A stretch of 35,081 bases of DNA. Source: SHLQ01 sp047638715 (lineage in GTDB: Bacteria > Actinomycetota > Acidimicrobiia > Acidimicrobiales > SHLQ01). The translations under genes were made by a program, and so were the position numbers. Location: positions 1 to 35,081 of the forward strand of contig JBLIMK010000029.1 of assembly GCA_047638715.1 (NCBI GenBank), read 5' to 3'. Of the stretch, positions 1-8,263 are shown in pieces (positions within the stretch are counted from its first letter, which is position 1; every line of letters starts with the position of its first letter). The notes beneath the pieces are model-generated. The model saw only the letters and a list, made by a program, of their open reading frames with translations, did no database searches and had not been told where the DNA came from.

Positions 1-98
1 TCCATCCCGACGTCGTCAGCGAGAGCGATCGCGCCCTCGAGCACCCGTTCTCGAGTCAGGGGCACTCGGGCCGGCTCGTTGTTTACTGGTGGTGTCAT
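1..98 (-). CDS. TetR-family transcriptional regulator, N-terminal fragment
   Basis: Reading the minus strand from an ATG at 98 gives MTPPVNNEPARVPLTRERV followed by LEGAIALADDVGM and then the window edge. The stretch LTRERVLEGAIALADD is the typical first helix of the TetR DNA-binding domain; the helix-turn-helix and ligand domain lie outside the window. It is transcribed divergently from the MDR oxidoreductase gene at 227, with two palindromes between them. By the usual behaviour of this family it probably represses itself and the oxidoreductase gene. Only about 32 residues are visible, so the family is well supported and the ligand is unknown. Confidence 0.8.
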   Translation of the reverse strand, partial: MTPPVNNEPARVPLTRERVLEGAIALADDVGM

Positions 99-128
99 GT
101 GCCACTTCCATGGATCTCGTGTTGATAT

Positions 129-175
129 CGTACGTTGTACGGGTATGGTTTCAACATCGGTTCGTACATAGTACG
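129..175. promoter_or_regulatory. Two-copy palindromic operator, probable TetR binding region
   Basis: Two copies of the perfect inverted repeat CGTAC-N3-GTACG occur at 129-141 (spacer GTT) and 163-175 (spacer ATA). The second extends to 6-bp arms, TCGTAC/GTACGA (162-176). Their centres are 34 bp apart, about three helical turns. They lie in the 128-bp gap between the divergent TetR gene start (98) and the MDR gene start (227), the usual place for a TetR operator. The palindromes are seen directly; binding by this TetR is inferred. Confidence 0.7.
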
Positions 176-226
176 ACAACCTGATTGGTTTCGCTCCGGA
201 ACCGTTCCACAGAACGAGGATCGCCC

Positions 227-1222
227 ATGCAAGCAATAGTTCAAGACCGATTCGGATCCGCCGACGTTCTCAAACTAGAAACGATCGAACGACCGACCAT
301 TTCGGACCACGAGGTTTTGATCGAAGTTCATGCTGCAGGGGTCGATCGCGGCACCGAACACCTTATGAACGGGCTGCCCTACCTGATCCGCCTGGCAGGC
401 TACGGCTTCACCAAACCCAAGAGCCGAGTCCCCGGCTTGGACGTCGCCGGAGTAGTAGTCGAGGTCGGGACGGCTGTCACCCGCTTCTCTCTCGGCGACG
501 AGGTCTTCGGTATCTCGAACGGCTCGTTCGCCCAATACGCAGCTGCCACCGAGGACAAACTGGCGTTGAAGCCAGCCAATCTCAATTTTGAACAGGCGGC
601 GGTTGCTGCGGTTTCAGGAGGCACCGCTCTGCAGGCATTGACCGACGTCGGCGACGTGAAGCCTGGCCAGCGAGTGTTGGTGATCGGGGCCTCGGGTGGT
701 GTCGGGACCTACGCCGTTCAGCTGGCGAAGGCGCTCGGGGCCGAGGTCACCGGAGTAGCCAGCACGGCCAAGCTCGATCTCGTCAGATCCCTCGGCCCTG
801 ACCACGTGATCGACTACACCCAGACCGACTTCGCGGACGGCAGCGAGCGCTACGACTTGGTGCTCGATATCGGAGGGCGGACGAGCGTTCGCCGTCTTCG
901 CAGCGTCTTGACGAAAAAGGGCACCTTGGTGATCGTCGGTGGCGAGGACGGCAATCGGATCACCGGCGGCATCGGCCGTCAGGTACTCGCGATGGCGCTC
1001 TCACCATTCGTCAGCCAACGCCTCACCACCTTCATTGGCTCCGAGAGCTACAAGTTGATGGAGCGGCTGGCCACCTTCATGACCTCAGGCCAGCTCGTGC
1101 CGGTGATCGGACAACGATTCGAACTGGAAGAACTCGCCGAGGCGATGCGGAAGTTGGAAGCCGGCCGCGCCACCGGGAAGACGGCCATCATCGTGCGTCA
1201 GCCTGACCAGGACCGGTCATGA
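227..1222 (+). CDS. MDR-family NAD(P)H-dependent oxidoreductase, quinone-oxidoreductase-like (zinc-independent)
   Basis: A 331-residue medium-chain dehydrogenase/reductase. The N-terminal GroES-like fold shows VPGLDVAGVVVEVG and GDEVFG. The Rossmann fold shows the nucleotide-binding loop IGASGGVGTYAVQLAK near residues 152-167 and the downstream DHVIDYT typical of the family. The zinc-ligand signature of classical alcohol dehydrogenases (GHE) and the structural-zinc cysteines are absent, so a quinone or enone reductase activity is more likely than zinc alcohol dehydrogenase activity. I chose ATG 227 because GAGGA lies about 10 bases upstream and MQAIVQDRFG is the canonical family start; an in-frame TTG at 185 falls just after the palindromes and has no ribosome site. 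The divergent TetR gene suggests xenobiotic- or metabolite-induced expression. The substrate cannot be told from sequence. Confidence 0.85.
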   Translation: MQAIVQDRFGSADVLKLETIERPTISDHEVLIEVHAAGVDRGTEHLMNGLPYLIRLAGYGFTKPKSRVPGLDVAGVVVEVGTAVTRFSLGDEVFGISNGSFAQYAAATEDKLALKPANLNFEQAAVAAVSGGTALQALTDVGDVKPGQRVLVIGASGGVGTYAVQLAKALGAEVTGVASTAKLDLVRSLGPDHVIDYTQTDFADGSERYDLVLDIGGRTSVRRLRSVLTKKGTLVIVGGEDGNRITGGIGRQVLAMALSPFVSQRLTTFIGSESYKLMERLATFMTSGQLVPVIGQRFELEELAEAMRKLEAGRATGKTAIIVRQPDQDRS

Positions 1223-1303
1223 TCACCGAAGCCACCACATGTTTCGCCTCGGAGCTAACCTCGGCCGCGTGAACCCCATGCACCTTCCATACCCGGTGAA
1301 AAC

Positions 1304-2251
1304 ATGAAGCTGATCATCGACACCGATCCAGGTATCGATGACGCAATGGCCATTCTGATGGCGATGGCTTCACCCGAGCTCGAGATCCTGGGACTGACCA
1401 CCGTCTTTGGGAATGCCTCAACCGACACCACGACCAAGAATGCTCTCACGCTCGTCGAAACGGCTTCTCGGGCAGAACTCCCAGTGGCCAAAGGCGCTGC
1501 GAAGCCAATCGCTTCGAACTATCTCGGGCCGGTACCGCAGGTGCATGGAGCCAACGGCCTCGGCGACACTCCCCTGGCTCTCCCAGCCGGGATCCCGATC
1601 GACGACGACGCTGCTGACCTCATCTACACAACGGCGGCGAGTCACCCCGGCGAGGTGACCATCCTGGCATTGGGTCCGCTCACCAACCTTGCTGTTGCGA
1701 TCCAACGACACCCCGACCTGGTCGACCTCGTAGACCAGGTCGTGGTCATGGGAGGCAACGCGCTCGTCCCTGGCAACGCGACCCCCGTAGCTGAAGCGAA
1801 CATCAACAACGATCCCGAAGCCGCCGACCTGGTCTTCGGCGCAGGTTGGCCCGTGACGATGGTCGGTTTGGATGTCACCCATACGCTCAACCTCACCGGT
1901 GACGCGATCGATCGCATCACCGCGGTCGACACACCGGGCGCCCGACTGCTCCGCGGGGCGCTGCCGTTGTACCGGAACTTCTACGAGAGCACCTTCGGCA
2001 TCGACGGAATCTATGTCCACGATCCGACAACCGTGGCTTACCTCCTCACACCCAACGCCTTCACCACCCAGTCGTGGTCGGTCCGTGTCGAGACAGAAAG
2101 CTTCAGCCGCGGCAAGACCTGGCCCAACCTCGGAAACACCGATGATGCAGCCCCACCCGCCTGGCGCGGACGACCACCTATCGACGTGTGCACGCAGGTC
2201 GATGCCGACGAGGTCCTCGCGCTCGTCGAAGAACTTCTCAGCCGCTCATAA
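1304..2251 (+). CDS. Nucleoside hydrolase (IunH/RihA family)
   Basis: A 315-residue inosine-uridine preferring nucleoside hydrolase. This family uses a calcium-activated water to split ribonucleosides into ribose and free base. The diagnostic aspartate cluster DTDPGIDD is at residues 6-13. The family also shows GLDVTH in the middle and VHDP with the C-terminal calcium-ligand aspartate near residue 240. Length matches the family. It probably acts in the cytosol on nucleosides brought in by the importers encoded nearby, releasing bases for the deaminases and the molybdenum hydroxylase in the downstream block. The gene follows the MDR gene by 81 bp and is convergent with the importer operon; a hairpin separates them. 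Base preference is not predictable here. Confidence 0.92.
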   Translation: MKLIIDTDPGIDDAMAILMAMASPELEILGLTTVFGNASTDTTTKNALTLVETASRAELPVAKGAAKPIASNYLGPVPQVHGANGLGDTPLALPAGIPIDDDAADLIYTTAASHPGEVTILALGPLTNLAVAIQRHPDLVDLVDQVVVMGGNALVPGNATPVAEANINNDPEAADLVFGAGWPVTMVGLDVTHTLNLTGDAIDRITAVDTPGARLLRGALPLYRNFYESTFGIDGIYVHDPTTVAYLLTPNAFTTQSWSVRVETESFSRGKTWPNLGNTDDAAPPAWRGRPPIDVCTQVDADEVLALVEELLSRS

Positions 2252-2264
2252 CCAGCGCACTATT

Positions 2265-2282
2265 GGAGGCACGGGTGCCTCC
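2265..2282. terminator. Hairpin between convergent genes, probable bidirectional terminator
   Basis: GGAGGCA-CGGG-TGCCTCC is a perfect 7-bp stem with a 4-base loop. It fills the 34-bp gap between the stop of the nucleoside hydrolase gene (2251) and the stop of the convergent permease gene (2286). There is no T tract, so an intrinsic terminator typical of low-GC bacteria is not proven, but position and symmetry fit a shared terminator. Confidence 0.6.
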
Positions 2283-2285
2283 GGG

Positions 2286-3236
2286 TCAGCGTTCCTCGCG
2301 GCGGAATGGGATGCCGAGAGCGGCGGGCGAAGCCGGCGGTCGATTGCGCGCCACGATCGCACTTGCGATCATCACCGCGATTGTCAATACATAGGGGAGC
2401 ATCGACCAAAGGATGGAGTCCCAGGGGAGGTCGAAGCTCTCGGTTCGTGCCGGGAGGGCGAGCGCGAGTCCGAAAAGGAATGCACCGACGCCGAGGCGGG
2501 TGGTCTTCCAGGCCCCGAAGATCACCAACGCAACCGCTATCCAGCCGCGACCTGCGACAACACCCACTGTCCAGCCAGGGCTGATCGAGAGCGACAAGTA
2601 CGCTCCGCCAAGCCCGGCGAAGGCACCACCGATCGCGACAGCGAAGAGCCGTAGACCGACAACCGAATGGCCAGCGGTGTCGGCCGTTGCAGCGGATTCG
2701 CCAGCGGCACGCAGCGCGAGGCCGAGTCTGGTTCTGTTCAGCATGAACCACGTCGCGATACCGAGGATCACCGCCGTGTAGGCAAGGGGTGACTGCTGGA
2801 AGAAGATCCGCCCGACCCACTTGATGTCGCTCAGCGGACCCCAGTCGACGTCGACGAACTGGACCTCGGGTTGAAGACCTTCGTAGTCAAGGCCCACAAA
2901 ATTCGCGAGACCGACGCCCAAAATCGTCAGGGCGAGCCCGCTCACCACCTGGTTCGCGCCGAGCACGACAGCGAAGATGCCGTGCACCATCGCCAACGCC
3001 GCTCCGGCAACTGCCGCTGCGAGCAAGCCAACCCAAGGGCTTCCACTCTCTATGCCTGCGATGAAGCCGACAACGGCACCGATGGCCATCATCCCTTCGA
3101 CACCAAGGTTCAAAACACCGGACCGCTCGGCAACGAGTTCGCCGAGGCTGGCGAGGTAGATCATGGCGCCGAATTGGATCGCGGCGAAGAGCAGTCCAAC
3201 AACTGCAGCTTCGGGAAAAGTGATTGCGAGGATCAT
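2286..3236 (-). CDS. Nucleoside ABC importer permease (NupQ/BmpE-like)
   Basis: A 316-residue very hydrophobic inner-membrane protein of the BPD_transp_2 family. Near the N-terminus it carries ERSGVLNLGVEGMMAIGA, the signature of the second permease in BMP-type nucleoside importers such as Bacillus NupNOPQ. Several membrane segments follow, with GYGFAG-type loops replaced by a GWTVGVVAGRGWIAVALVIFG segment characteristic of NupQ-like permeases. The ATG at 3236 overlaps the stop of the upstream permease gene by 4 bp (ATGA), showing translational coupling. It is the last gene of a four-gene minus-strand importer operon. The transported nucleoside is unknown. Confidence 0.92.
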   Translation of the reverse strand: MILAITFPEAAVVGLLFAAIQFGAMIYLASLGELVAERSGVLNLGVEGMMAIGAVVGFIAGIESGSPWVGLLAAAVAGAALAMVHGIFAVVLGANQVVSGLALTILGVGLANFVGLDYEGLQPEVQFVDVDWGPLSDIKWVGRIFFQQSPLAYTAVILGIATWFMLNRTRLGLALRAAGESAATADTAGHSVVGLRLFAVAIGGAFAGLGGAYLSLSISPGWTVGVVAGRGWIAVALVIFGAWKTTRLGVGAFLFGLALALPARTESFDLPWDSILWSMLPYVLTIAVMIASAIVARNRPPASPAALGIPFRREER

Positions 3237-4303
3237 GCTTGGGACCTCGCCTTTCCTTCTGCCATCTCGATGCGATACGTGATGAGCACGCCGGCCGCGA
3301 TCACGCCAAACAGGATCAACGCCTGGAGCACCGTAGAAACCGAGTCGGATACACCGATTGCTTTGATCGACTGGCCGCCCACTTGTACAGCGCCAAAGAG
3401 CACCGCGACCGGGGCGATAGCGCTTGGCCGCATCAGTGCAAGTGCCGCGACGATGATGCCCGCGAACCCGTACCCATTCGAGATGCCTTCGGTGAGGCGA
3501 GTGGTGCCACCGAGCTCAAGCCCGCCCACGAGGCCGGCAACGGCACCAGAGAGCACCAGAACGGTCAACACCTTCCGCTTCAGAGAAATACCGGCGTAGA
3601 TGGCTGTCGTGCCAGACGAACCAGCAATGCGCAGCTCATATCCCCATGAGCTGCGCGACAAGGCAAGGCCGAAGATGATCAGTACGACTATGGCGACGAG
3701 TACGTCGATATTCGATTGCGCAAACAGATTGGGAAGCGTGGCCTGGTCGGGTATCTCCGGGGCCTGCACAAAGCCGAAACCCTCTGGATCCTTCCATGGG
3801 CCGTTGATGAGGTAGCGAATCAGCCGGATCGCGATTTCGTTGAGCATCAACGTGGTGATGATCTCGTTGACCCCGATGTACGCCTTGGCCGCCGCTGGCC
3901 CTAGCGCCCAGATTCCACCGGCGATGGCGGCGCCAAGAATCATTGCCGTTATAAGCACAGGTCCGGACCAGCCATCGCCGATCTGCGCGACACCCGCGGC
4001 GGCGGTGGCTCCGAACAGGATCTGGCCCTCGGCGCCAATATTCCAGAGCCCCATCGTGCCGGCGATCGCCACCGCTAATCCGGCGAGGCCCAGCGGGACG
4101 GCGCGGTTGAGCGTTCGCGACCACGCTTGGGTTCCGTCGAATGCCGACGTGAACATGCGCTCGTACACATCGAGTGGGCTGTCGCCAGAACTCCACAACA
4201 ACAGCGCGCCAAGAACGAGAGCAACGACTAGTCCAGCAGCGAACGCCAAGGGCTGGCCGCCGCGAGCAGGGGTTTCTCTTCGTACGAGTACCGGCCGACT
4301 CAT
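3233..4303 (-). CDS. Nucleoside ABC importer permease (NupP/BmpD-like)
   Basis: A 356-residue integral membrane permease. One N-terminal membrane segment (FAAGLVVALVLGALLLW) is followed by a periplasmic stretch, then WNIGAEGQILFGA, the hallmark of the NupP-type partner permease, and VNEIITTLMLNEIAI, which is conserved in the group and probably close to the ATPase-coupling loop. Both gene ends overlap their neighbours by 4 bp: the ATPase stop at 4300 and the next permease start at 3236. It should pair with the 2286-3236 permease as a heterodimeric channel driven by the 4300-5814 ATPase. Confidence 0.92.
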   Translation of the reverse strand: MSRPVLVRRETPARGGQPLAFAAGLVVALVLGALLLWSSGDSPLDVYERMFTSAFDGTQAWSRTLNRAVPLGLAGLAVAIAGTMGLWNIGAEGQILFGATAAAGVAQIGDGWSGPVLITAMILGAAIAGGIWALGPAAAKAYIGVNEIITTLMLNEIAIRLIRYLINGPWKDPEGFGFVQAPEIPDQATLPNLFAQSNIDVLVAIVVLIIFGLALSRSSWGYELRIAGSSGTTAIYAGISLKRKVLTVLVLSGAVAGLVGGLELGGTTRLTEGISNGYGFAGIIVAALALMRPSAIAPVAVLFGAVQVGGQSIKAIGVSDSVSTVLQALILFGVIAAGVLITYRIEMAEGKARSQA

Positions 4304-5814
4304 GCGTCCACCTCGCCAGCCATCGCGACGCCTATCGCAGCACGATCCGCTGAGGCGCCATCGAACTCCGCGGCAATTCGTCCCTCGTGCATTACGACGA
4401 TGCGATCTGAGATTGCGAGCAGCTCGTCAAGATCCTCAGAGATCATGAGCACACCGACACCGTTGTTTCGGGCATCGATGAGCAGTTCCTGGATCGCTTT
4501 GACCCCTTGTACGTCAAGTCCGCGTGTCGGTTGCGAAGCAAGCATCACGCGGGGGCCAGCGGTGAGTTCTCGGCCAACGAGCAAACGTTGGAGATTGCCG
4601 CCCGACAGACCCGCAAGCTTCTGCTCGAGCGAGCCGGTCTTGACGTTGAAACGCTCGACGATGTCGGCACAGAAGGCCTTCGCCCGATCAAATGCGATCA
4701 GCGGGCCATTGCGGTGGTCGCGATAGCTGCGAAGTATCGCGTTGTCCGTGACGGTGAGCTGCGGGGCGAGGCCAACGCCAAGTCGATCCTCGGGAACATA
4801 GGAAAGTCCGGCACGAAAGCGCTGAAGTGGCGTGGACCTCGAGACGTCCTCGCCAAGCAACGTCACGGTTCCCGACGTGGAAGGGCGAAGGCCGGCGATC
4901 ACATCGGATAGTTCGCGTTGGCCATTGCCGGCCACGCCGGCGATGCCGACGATCTCGCCTGCGTGTACCGATAGCGACACATCGTTCAAGGCTGGGAGCC
5001 CGCGACTGCCGAGCGCGTCAATGCCATGAACTGCCAACAGCTCCTCACCAGCGTCGCTCGGCGCAGGCCGTTCGGCGGCCTCGGTTTCCGAGCCGACCAT
5101 GAGCTCGGCGAGCTGGCGTGGTTCGAGGTCAGCCACAGCTACCGACGCAGCCACGGTCTTGCCGCCACGGAGCACGGTCGCCTCGTCGCAGAATTGTTTC
5201 ACCTCGTGAAGCTTGTGGCTGATGAAGATGATCGATCGACCATCGAGTGCCATCCGTCGGATCACGGCACCCAGCTCATCGGCCTCAGCTGGCGTCAGGA
5301 CTGCGGTCGGCTCATCGAGGATCAAAATCTCGGCGTCTCGCCAAAGCGCTTTCAGGATCTCGACCCGCTGACGCTCGCCCATCGACAGCTGCCAGATCGG
5401 ACGCTGCGGGTCGACATCGAGCGAGAACCGCTCAGCAAGTTTCTTCACCTCGAGTTCGACCTCGGCCATGTTGATGACCCTGTCGGCGGACCCGAGCACA
5501 ACATTTTCGGCGACGGTGAATGTTGGAACGAGGCGGAACTCTTGATGGACCATGCCAATGCCAGCTGCGAGGGCGTCCGACGGGCCTGCGAACACTTTTC
5601 GTTCTCCGAAGATGCGAACTTCGCCTTCTTCGGGGCGATAGACGCCGGCAAGCACGTTCATCAACGTGGACTTACCGGCGCCGTTCTCGCCAAGAACTGC
5701 GTGGATGCTGCCCCGATTCACGGCCAGCTCAGTTCCGGCGTTCGCAATGACGCCGGGGAACCGTTTCCAGATTCCTGTGAGCTCGACCGCAAGCGGTGTC
5801 TGATCCACGACCAT
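4300..5814 (-). CDS. Nucleoside ABC importer ATPase, tandem ATP-binding domains (NupO/RbsA-like)
   Basis: A 504-residue protein with two ABC ATPase domains fused in tandem, as in RbsA, MglA and NupO. The first domain has Walker A GENGAGKST (residues 42-50), signature LSMGERQRVEILKAL and Walker B LILDEPTAVLTP. The second has a relaxed P-loop (GVAGNGQREL), signature LSGGNLQRL and a Walker B reading LASQPTRGLD, which lacks the catalytic glutamate. This asymmetry is normal for the family and means the first site is the hydrolysing one. It is energised for the two downstream permeases. A GGAAAG ribosome site sits in the 11-bp gap after the lipoprotein gene. Confidence 0.94.
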   Translation of the reverse strand: MVVDQTPLAVELTGIWKRFPGVIANAGTELAVNRGSIHAVLGENGAGKSTLMNVLAGVYRPEEGEVRIFGERKVFAGPSDALAAGIGMVHQEFRLVPTFTVAENVVLGSADRVINMAEVELEVKKLAERFSLDVDPQRPIWQLSMGERQRVEILKALWRDAEILILDEPTAVLTPAEADELGAVIRRMALDGRSIIFISHKLHEVKQFCDEATVLRGGKTVAASVAVADLEPRQLAELMVGSETEAAERPAPSDAGEELLAVHGIDALGSRGLPALNDVSLSVHAGEIVGIAGVAGNGQRELSDVIAGLRPSTSGTVTLLGEDVSRSTPLQRFRAGLSYVPEDRLGVGLAPQLTVTDNAILRSYRDHRNGPLIAFDRAKAFCADIVERFNVKTGSLEQKLAGLSGGNLQRLLVGRELTAGPRVMLASQPTRGLDVQGVKAIQELLIDARNNGVGVLMISEDLDELLAISDRIVVMHEGRIAAEFDGASADRAAIGVAMAGEVDA

Positions 5815-5825
5815 TACTTTCCGTG

Positions 5826-6926
5826 TTATCCGAGGTCTCCAATGACACCTTCGACGAAGAAGGTTTCGCCGAGGAGCTTCCCGATGTCAACCGCTTCGCC
5901 CGCGCCGACAATTGTGTTGCCAGCCTGGTCTGCGATTGGACCCTCGAATGGGTTGAATGTGCCAGCGATCATCCCGTCACGAACTGCGTTGACCTGGTCG
6001 ACCACGTCGGCAGGAACATCGTCAGCGATCGAGCCGATGTCAACAATGCCGTCGGCATAGCTGCCCCAATACCCAGTCGGCACATAGGTGCCGTCCAGTG
6101 CTGCCTGCATGACCTCTGCATAACGAGGGCCCCAGTTCCAGACCGCAGATGCCAGGTAGGCATCTGGAGCAAACGAACTCATATCGGAGTTGTATGAGAC
6201 CCAGCGGGCACCAGCAGCCTCGGCGGCCGTACCGGCTGCGGTGGTGTCCTGGTGCATTGCGATGACGTCGGCTCCACCTTCGAGCAGAGCGCTTGCCGCG
6301 TCGCCCTCGATGGCCGGGTCGAACCAGGTGCTGGTCCAGTTGACCACGACTTCAACGTCGGGGTTCATGGCTTGAGCGCCGAGGGTGAACGCGTTGATGC
6401 CGCGAACGACCTCGGGGATAGGGAACGCTGCAACGTAGCCAAGGGTGTTTGTTTCGGTGGTCGCTCCAGCGATCATGCCCGTGAGGTAGCGAGGCATAAT
6501 GATCTGACCGAAGGTGTTGCCGAAGTTTGTGTCGTTCTGCTTGAAGCCGCCGATGTGTTCGAACACGACATCGGGGAACTCGGTGGCCATGGCCTCCATC
6601 GTGTCCATGTAGCCGAACGACGTGCCGACGATTACATCGTGCCCATCGTCGATGAGCTGGCGGATCGCAGCTTCGGTATCGGCAGCGGATGTATCGTCGA
6701 TGTTCTCAACGAATACGGTCGTGATGCCGGTCTCGGTCTCGGCGAACTGACGACCCTGGTCGTGCGCCCAGGTCCAACCTGCTTCGCCAACCGGGCTGAT
6801 GTAGAGGAATGCTGCGCTGAAGTCCGCTGCATCGTCGTCACTGCCGCATGCCGCGGCGACCATGACGACGGCCATAAGAACTGCAAGAAGACGCAGAAGC
6901 GTCTTTGGTGACTTGTTTGATTTCAC
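5826..6926 (-). CDS. BMP-family nucleoside-binding lipoprotein of the first importer (Sec-type signal)
   Basis: A 366-residue substrate-binding lipoprotein of the Bmp/PnrA family, whose members bind purine nucleosides. The signal peptide has a lysine/arginine-rich start, a hydrophobic core (LLAVLMAVVMVAA) and lipobox AAAC with acylated Cys27, followed by an acidic GSDDDAAD linker. The mature part starts with SAAFLYISPVGEAGWTWAHDQGR, of which the GW(T)-H-GR pattern is typical of the family. The start is GTG at 6926, supported by the strong ribosome site AGGAGGGG five bases upstream. It is first in the minus-strand importer operon and divergent from the deaminase gene at 7195. Two stable hairpins precede its ribosome site. 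Confidence 0.92.
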   Translation of the reverse strand: MKSNKSPKTLLRLLAVLMAVVMVAAACGSDDDAADFSAAFLYISPVGEAGWTWAHDQGRQFAETETGITTVFVENIDDTSAADTEAAIRQLIDDGHDVIVGTSFGYMDTMEAMATEFPDVVFEHIGGFKQNDTNFGNTFGQIIMPRYLTGMIAGATTETNTLGYVAAFPIPEVVRGINAFTLGAQAMNPDVEVVVNWTSTWFDPAIEGDAASALLEGGADVIAMHQDTTAAGTAAEAAGARWVSYNSDMSSFAPDAYLASAVWNWGPRYAEVMQAALDGTYVPTGYWGSYADGIVDIGSIADDVPADVVDQVNAVRDGMIAGTFNPFEGPIADQAGNTIVGAGEAVDIGKLLGETFFVEGVIGDLG

Positions 6927-6944
6927 GTTCCCCTCCTAGGGACA

Positions 6945-6987
6945 CGGCTCCCGGGAGAGCCGAACTCAACGCGGAGAAAGTCTCCGC
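6945..6987 (-). promoter_or_regulatory. Tandem hairpins in the leader of the first importer operon
   Basis: Two perfect inverted repeats lie just upstream of the AGGAGGGG ribosome site of the lipoprotein gene. At 6971-6987 GCGGAGA and TCTCCGC form a 7-bp stem with a 3-base loop. At 6945-6962 CGGCTC and GAGCCG form a 6-bp stem with a 6-base loop. They are separated by 8 bp. In the minus-strand transcript they would form a two-stem 5' leader. They could stabilise the mRNA, be protein-binding sites, or be part of a regulatory RNA; I recognise no known riboswitch core. Confidence 0.5.
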
Positions 6988-7115
6988 AGATAGCTAAGTC
7001 GAGACAGGCACGCAATGCCGCCCACACCGACCAAAGCCCGCGAACCCTAACAACAGGGTCAAGAGAGCGCTACCCCGCCCGTTCTCATCTGACGCCGAGG
7101 CTCATCGTTTAGGTC

Positions 7116-7146
7116 TTGGCAACACGTCGAGCCACCCTGCTAAGTT
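7116..7146 (+). promoter_or_regulatory. Candidate promoter of the 16-gene plus-strand block
   Basis: TTGGCA at 7116-7121 resembles a -35 box. TGCTAA (7138-7143, 16-bp spacer) or TAAGTT (7141-7146, 19-bp spacer) could serve as -10. It lies about 50 bp before the GTG start at 7195, inside the 268-bp divergent gap. A further inverted repeat, ACCCT-N6-AGGGT at 7044-7059, sits upstream and could be an operator. All of this is pattern matching only. Confidence 0.3.
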
Positions 7147-7194
7147 CGCCGAAGCAGAATCAGAGTGCTGGCACATCGTTGGGGGCAATGACGC

Positions 7195-8220
7195 GTGGAC
7201 ATGCAGGCTTTTCTTAAAGCGATACCGAAGGTAAGTCTTCACCTTCACCTTATGGGGTCGGTGCAGGCTCAGACCGCTGTCGAACTGTGCCAAAAGCACG
7301 GCGTGGCGTTGCCCGACTTTGACGAGCCAGAGGACCTGTACGACTACCCCGACATCTACAAGTTCCTGCATATGTACGACAACACTGCGCTCGGGGTCAT
7401 CGACCGCGACGACTTTGCTCGCATTGCCTACGAGACGTTGACCGAAGCCGCCGAGCACAACGTCCGGCACCGGGAAATGTCATTCAATCCAACAACACAC
7501 ATGGCCGCCGGCGTCTCTTACGCGACCTGCGTCGACGGACTGATCGACGGCATCAACGCCGCCAAGACCGATCACGGAATCGATTGTCGGCTGATCGCAG
7601 CCGTGAATCGAATGGAATCTCCCGAGCTGGCAGTCGAGATGGTCGACACGCTGCTGGCCAATCCACGCGATGAAGTGATCGGCATCGGCATGGATTATGC
7701 CGAAGCGAACTTCCCCCCAGAACAATTCTGGAAAGCGTACCAAATGGCCGATCGCGCCGGTTTCCGTCTCACCGCCCATCAAGCCGAGGATGCGTCTCCC
7801 CGAAACATCGAAACCTGCCTCGATCTCCTTGGCTGCGAGCGCGTCGATCACGGCTACCACGTGATCGAGGACGAAGCCATCATGCGGCGGTGCCGGGACG
7901 AAGGCATCGTCTTCACGTGCACACCCATCTCTACCGCGTGGGTGTATTTCAACGACGACTTCGACAACCATCCCATCGCCCAAATGCGGGAATTCGGACT
8001 CAAGATCAGCCTCGACTGCGATGATCCACCGATGTTCAAGACCAATCCGACCAAGGACATGGTCATGGCGCATGAACATATGGGCTTCGAGGTGGAAGAC
8101 TTTCGCCAAAGCATGCTCAATGGCATCGACGGGGCGTGGATCGATGAGCCCGACAAACGAACAATGAGACGCGAGTGGGCTCGCGAATTTGACACGCTCG
8201 CCGCGCAATTGACCACGTAA
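7195..8220 (+). CDS. Adenosine-deaminase-superfamily enzyme, divergent paralogue 1
   Basis: A 341-residue zinc hydrolase of the ADA family, which hydrolytically removes the 6-amino group of purine (nucleo)bases. Metal and catalytic motifs are recognisable: HLHLMG (His16, His18), HQAE (His195, Glu198) in place of HAGE, VDHG (His219) and CDDP (Asp276, Asp277). Several positions differ from canonical adenosine deaminase: HLMG for HLEG/HLDG, HQAE for HAGE, and CTPISTAW for CPTSN. It therefore probably has a shifted substrate range. GTG 7195 has GGGGG nine bases upstream; an in-frame ATG two codons later (7201) is an alternative start. It is the first gene of the plus-strand block and is followed by a complete nucleoside importer. 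Confidence 0.85.
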   Translation: MDMQAFLKAIPKVSLHLHLMGSVQAQTAVELCQKHGVALPDFDEPEDLYDYPDIYKFLHMYDNTALGVIDRDDFARIAYETLTEAAEHNVRHREMSFNPTTHMAAGVSYATCVDGLIDGINAAKTDHGIDCRLIAAVNRMESPELAVEMVDTLLANPRDEVIGIGMDYAEANFPPEQFWKAYQMADRAGFRLTAHQAEDASPRNIETCLDLLGCERVDHGYHVIEDEAIMRRCRDEGIVFTCTPISTAWVYFNDDFDNHPIAQMREFGLKISLDCDDPPMFKTNPTKDMVMAHEHMGFEVEDFRQSMLNGIDGAWIDEPDKRTMRREWAREFDTLAAQLTT

Positions 8221-8263
8221 CAACCAGAACTCGAAGAGATATCCCAGGAGGGGTAACCACAAA

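Noticed and set aside
1..98. Window as a closed circle in which the two TetR fragments join into one gene
   Set aside because: Joined they would give only about 107 residues against roughly 190 for the family, lacking the helix-turn-helix, so they are more likely two genes or a cut gene with a missing middle.
185..226. Upstream TTG start of the MDR oxidoreductase
   Set aside because: It would add 14 residues unlike the family, has no ribosome site and begins within ten bases of the operator; ATG 227 with GAGGA fits better.
275..805. Minus-strand open frames within the MDR gene, and similar antisense frames across the window
   Set aside because: They follow the codon periodicity of the real genes on the other strand and resemble no protein family.
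6945..6987. Known purine riboswitch in the importer leader
   Set aside because: The two simple stems do not show the three-way junction and conserved loops of the guanine/adenine riboswitch class.
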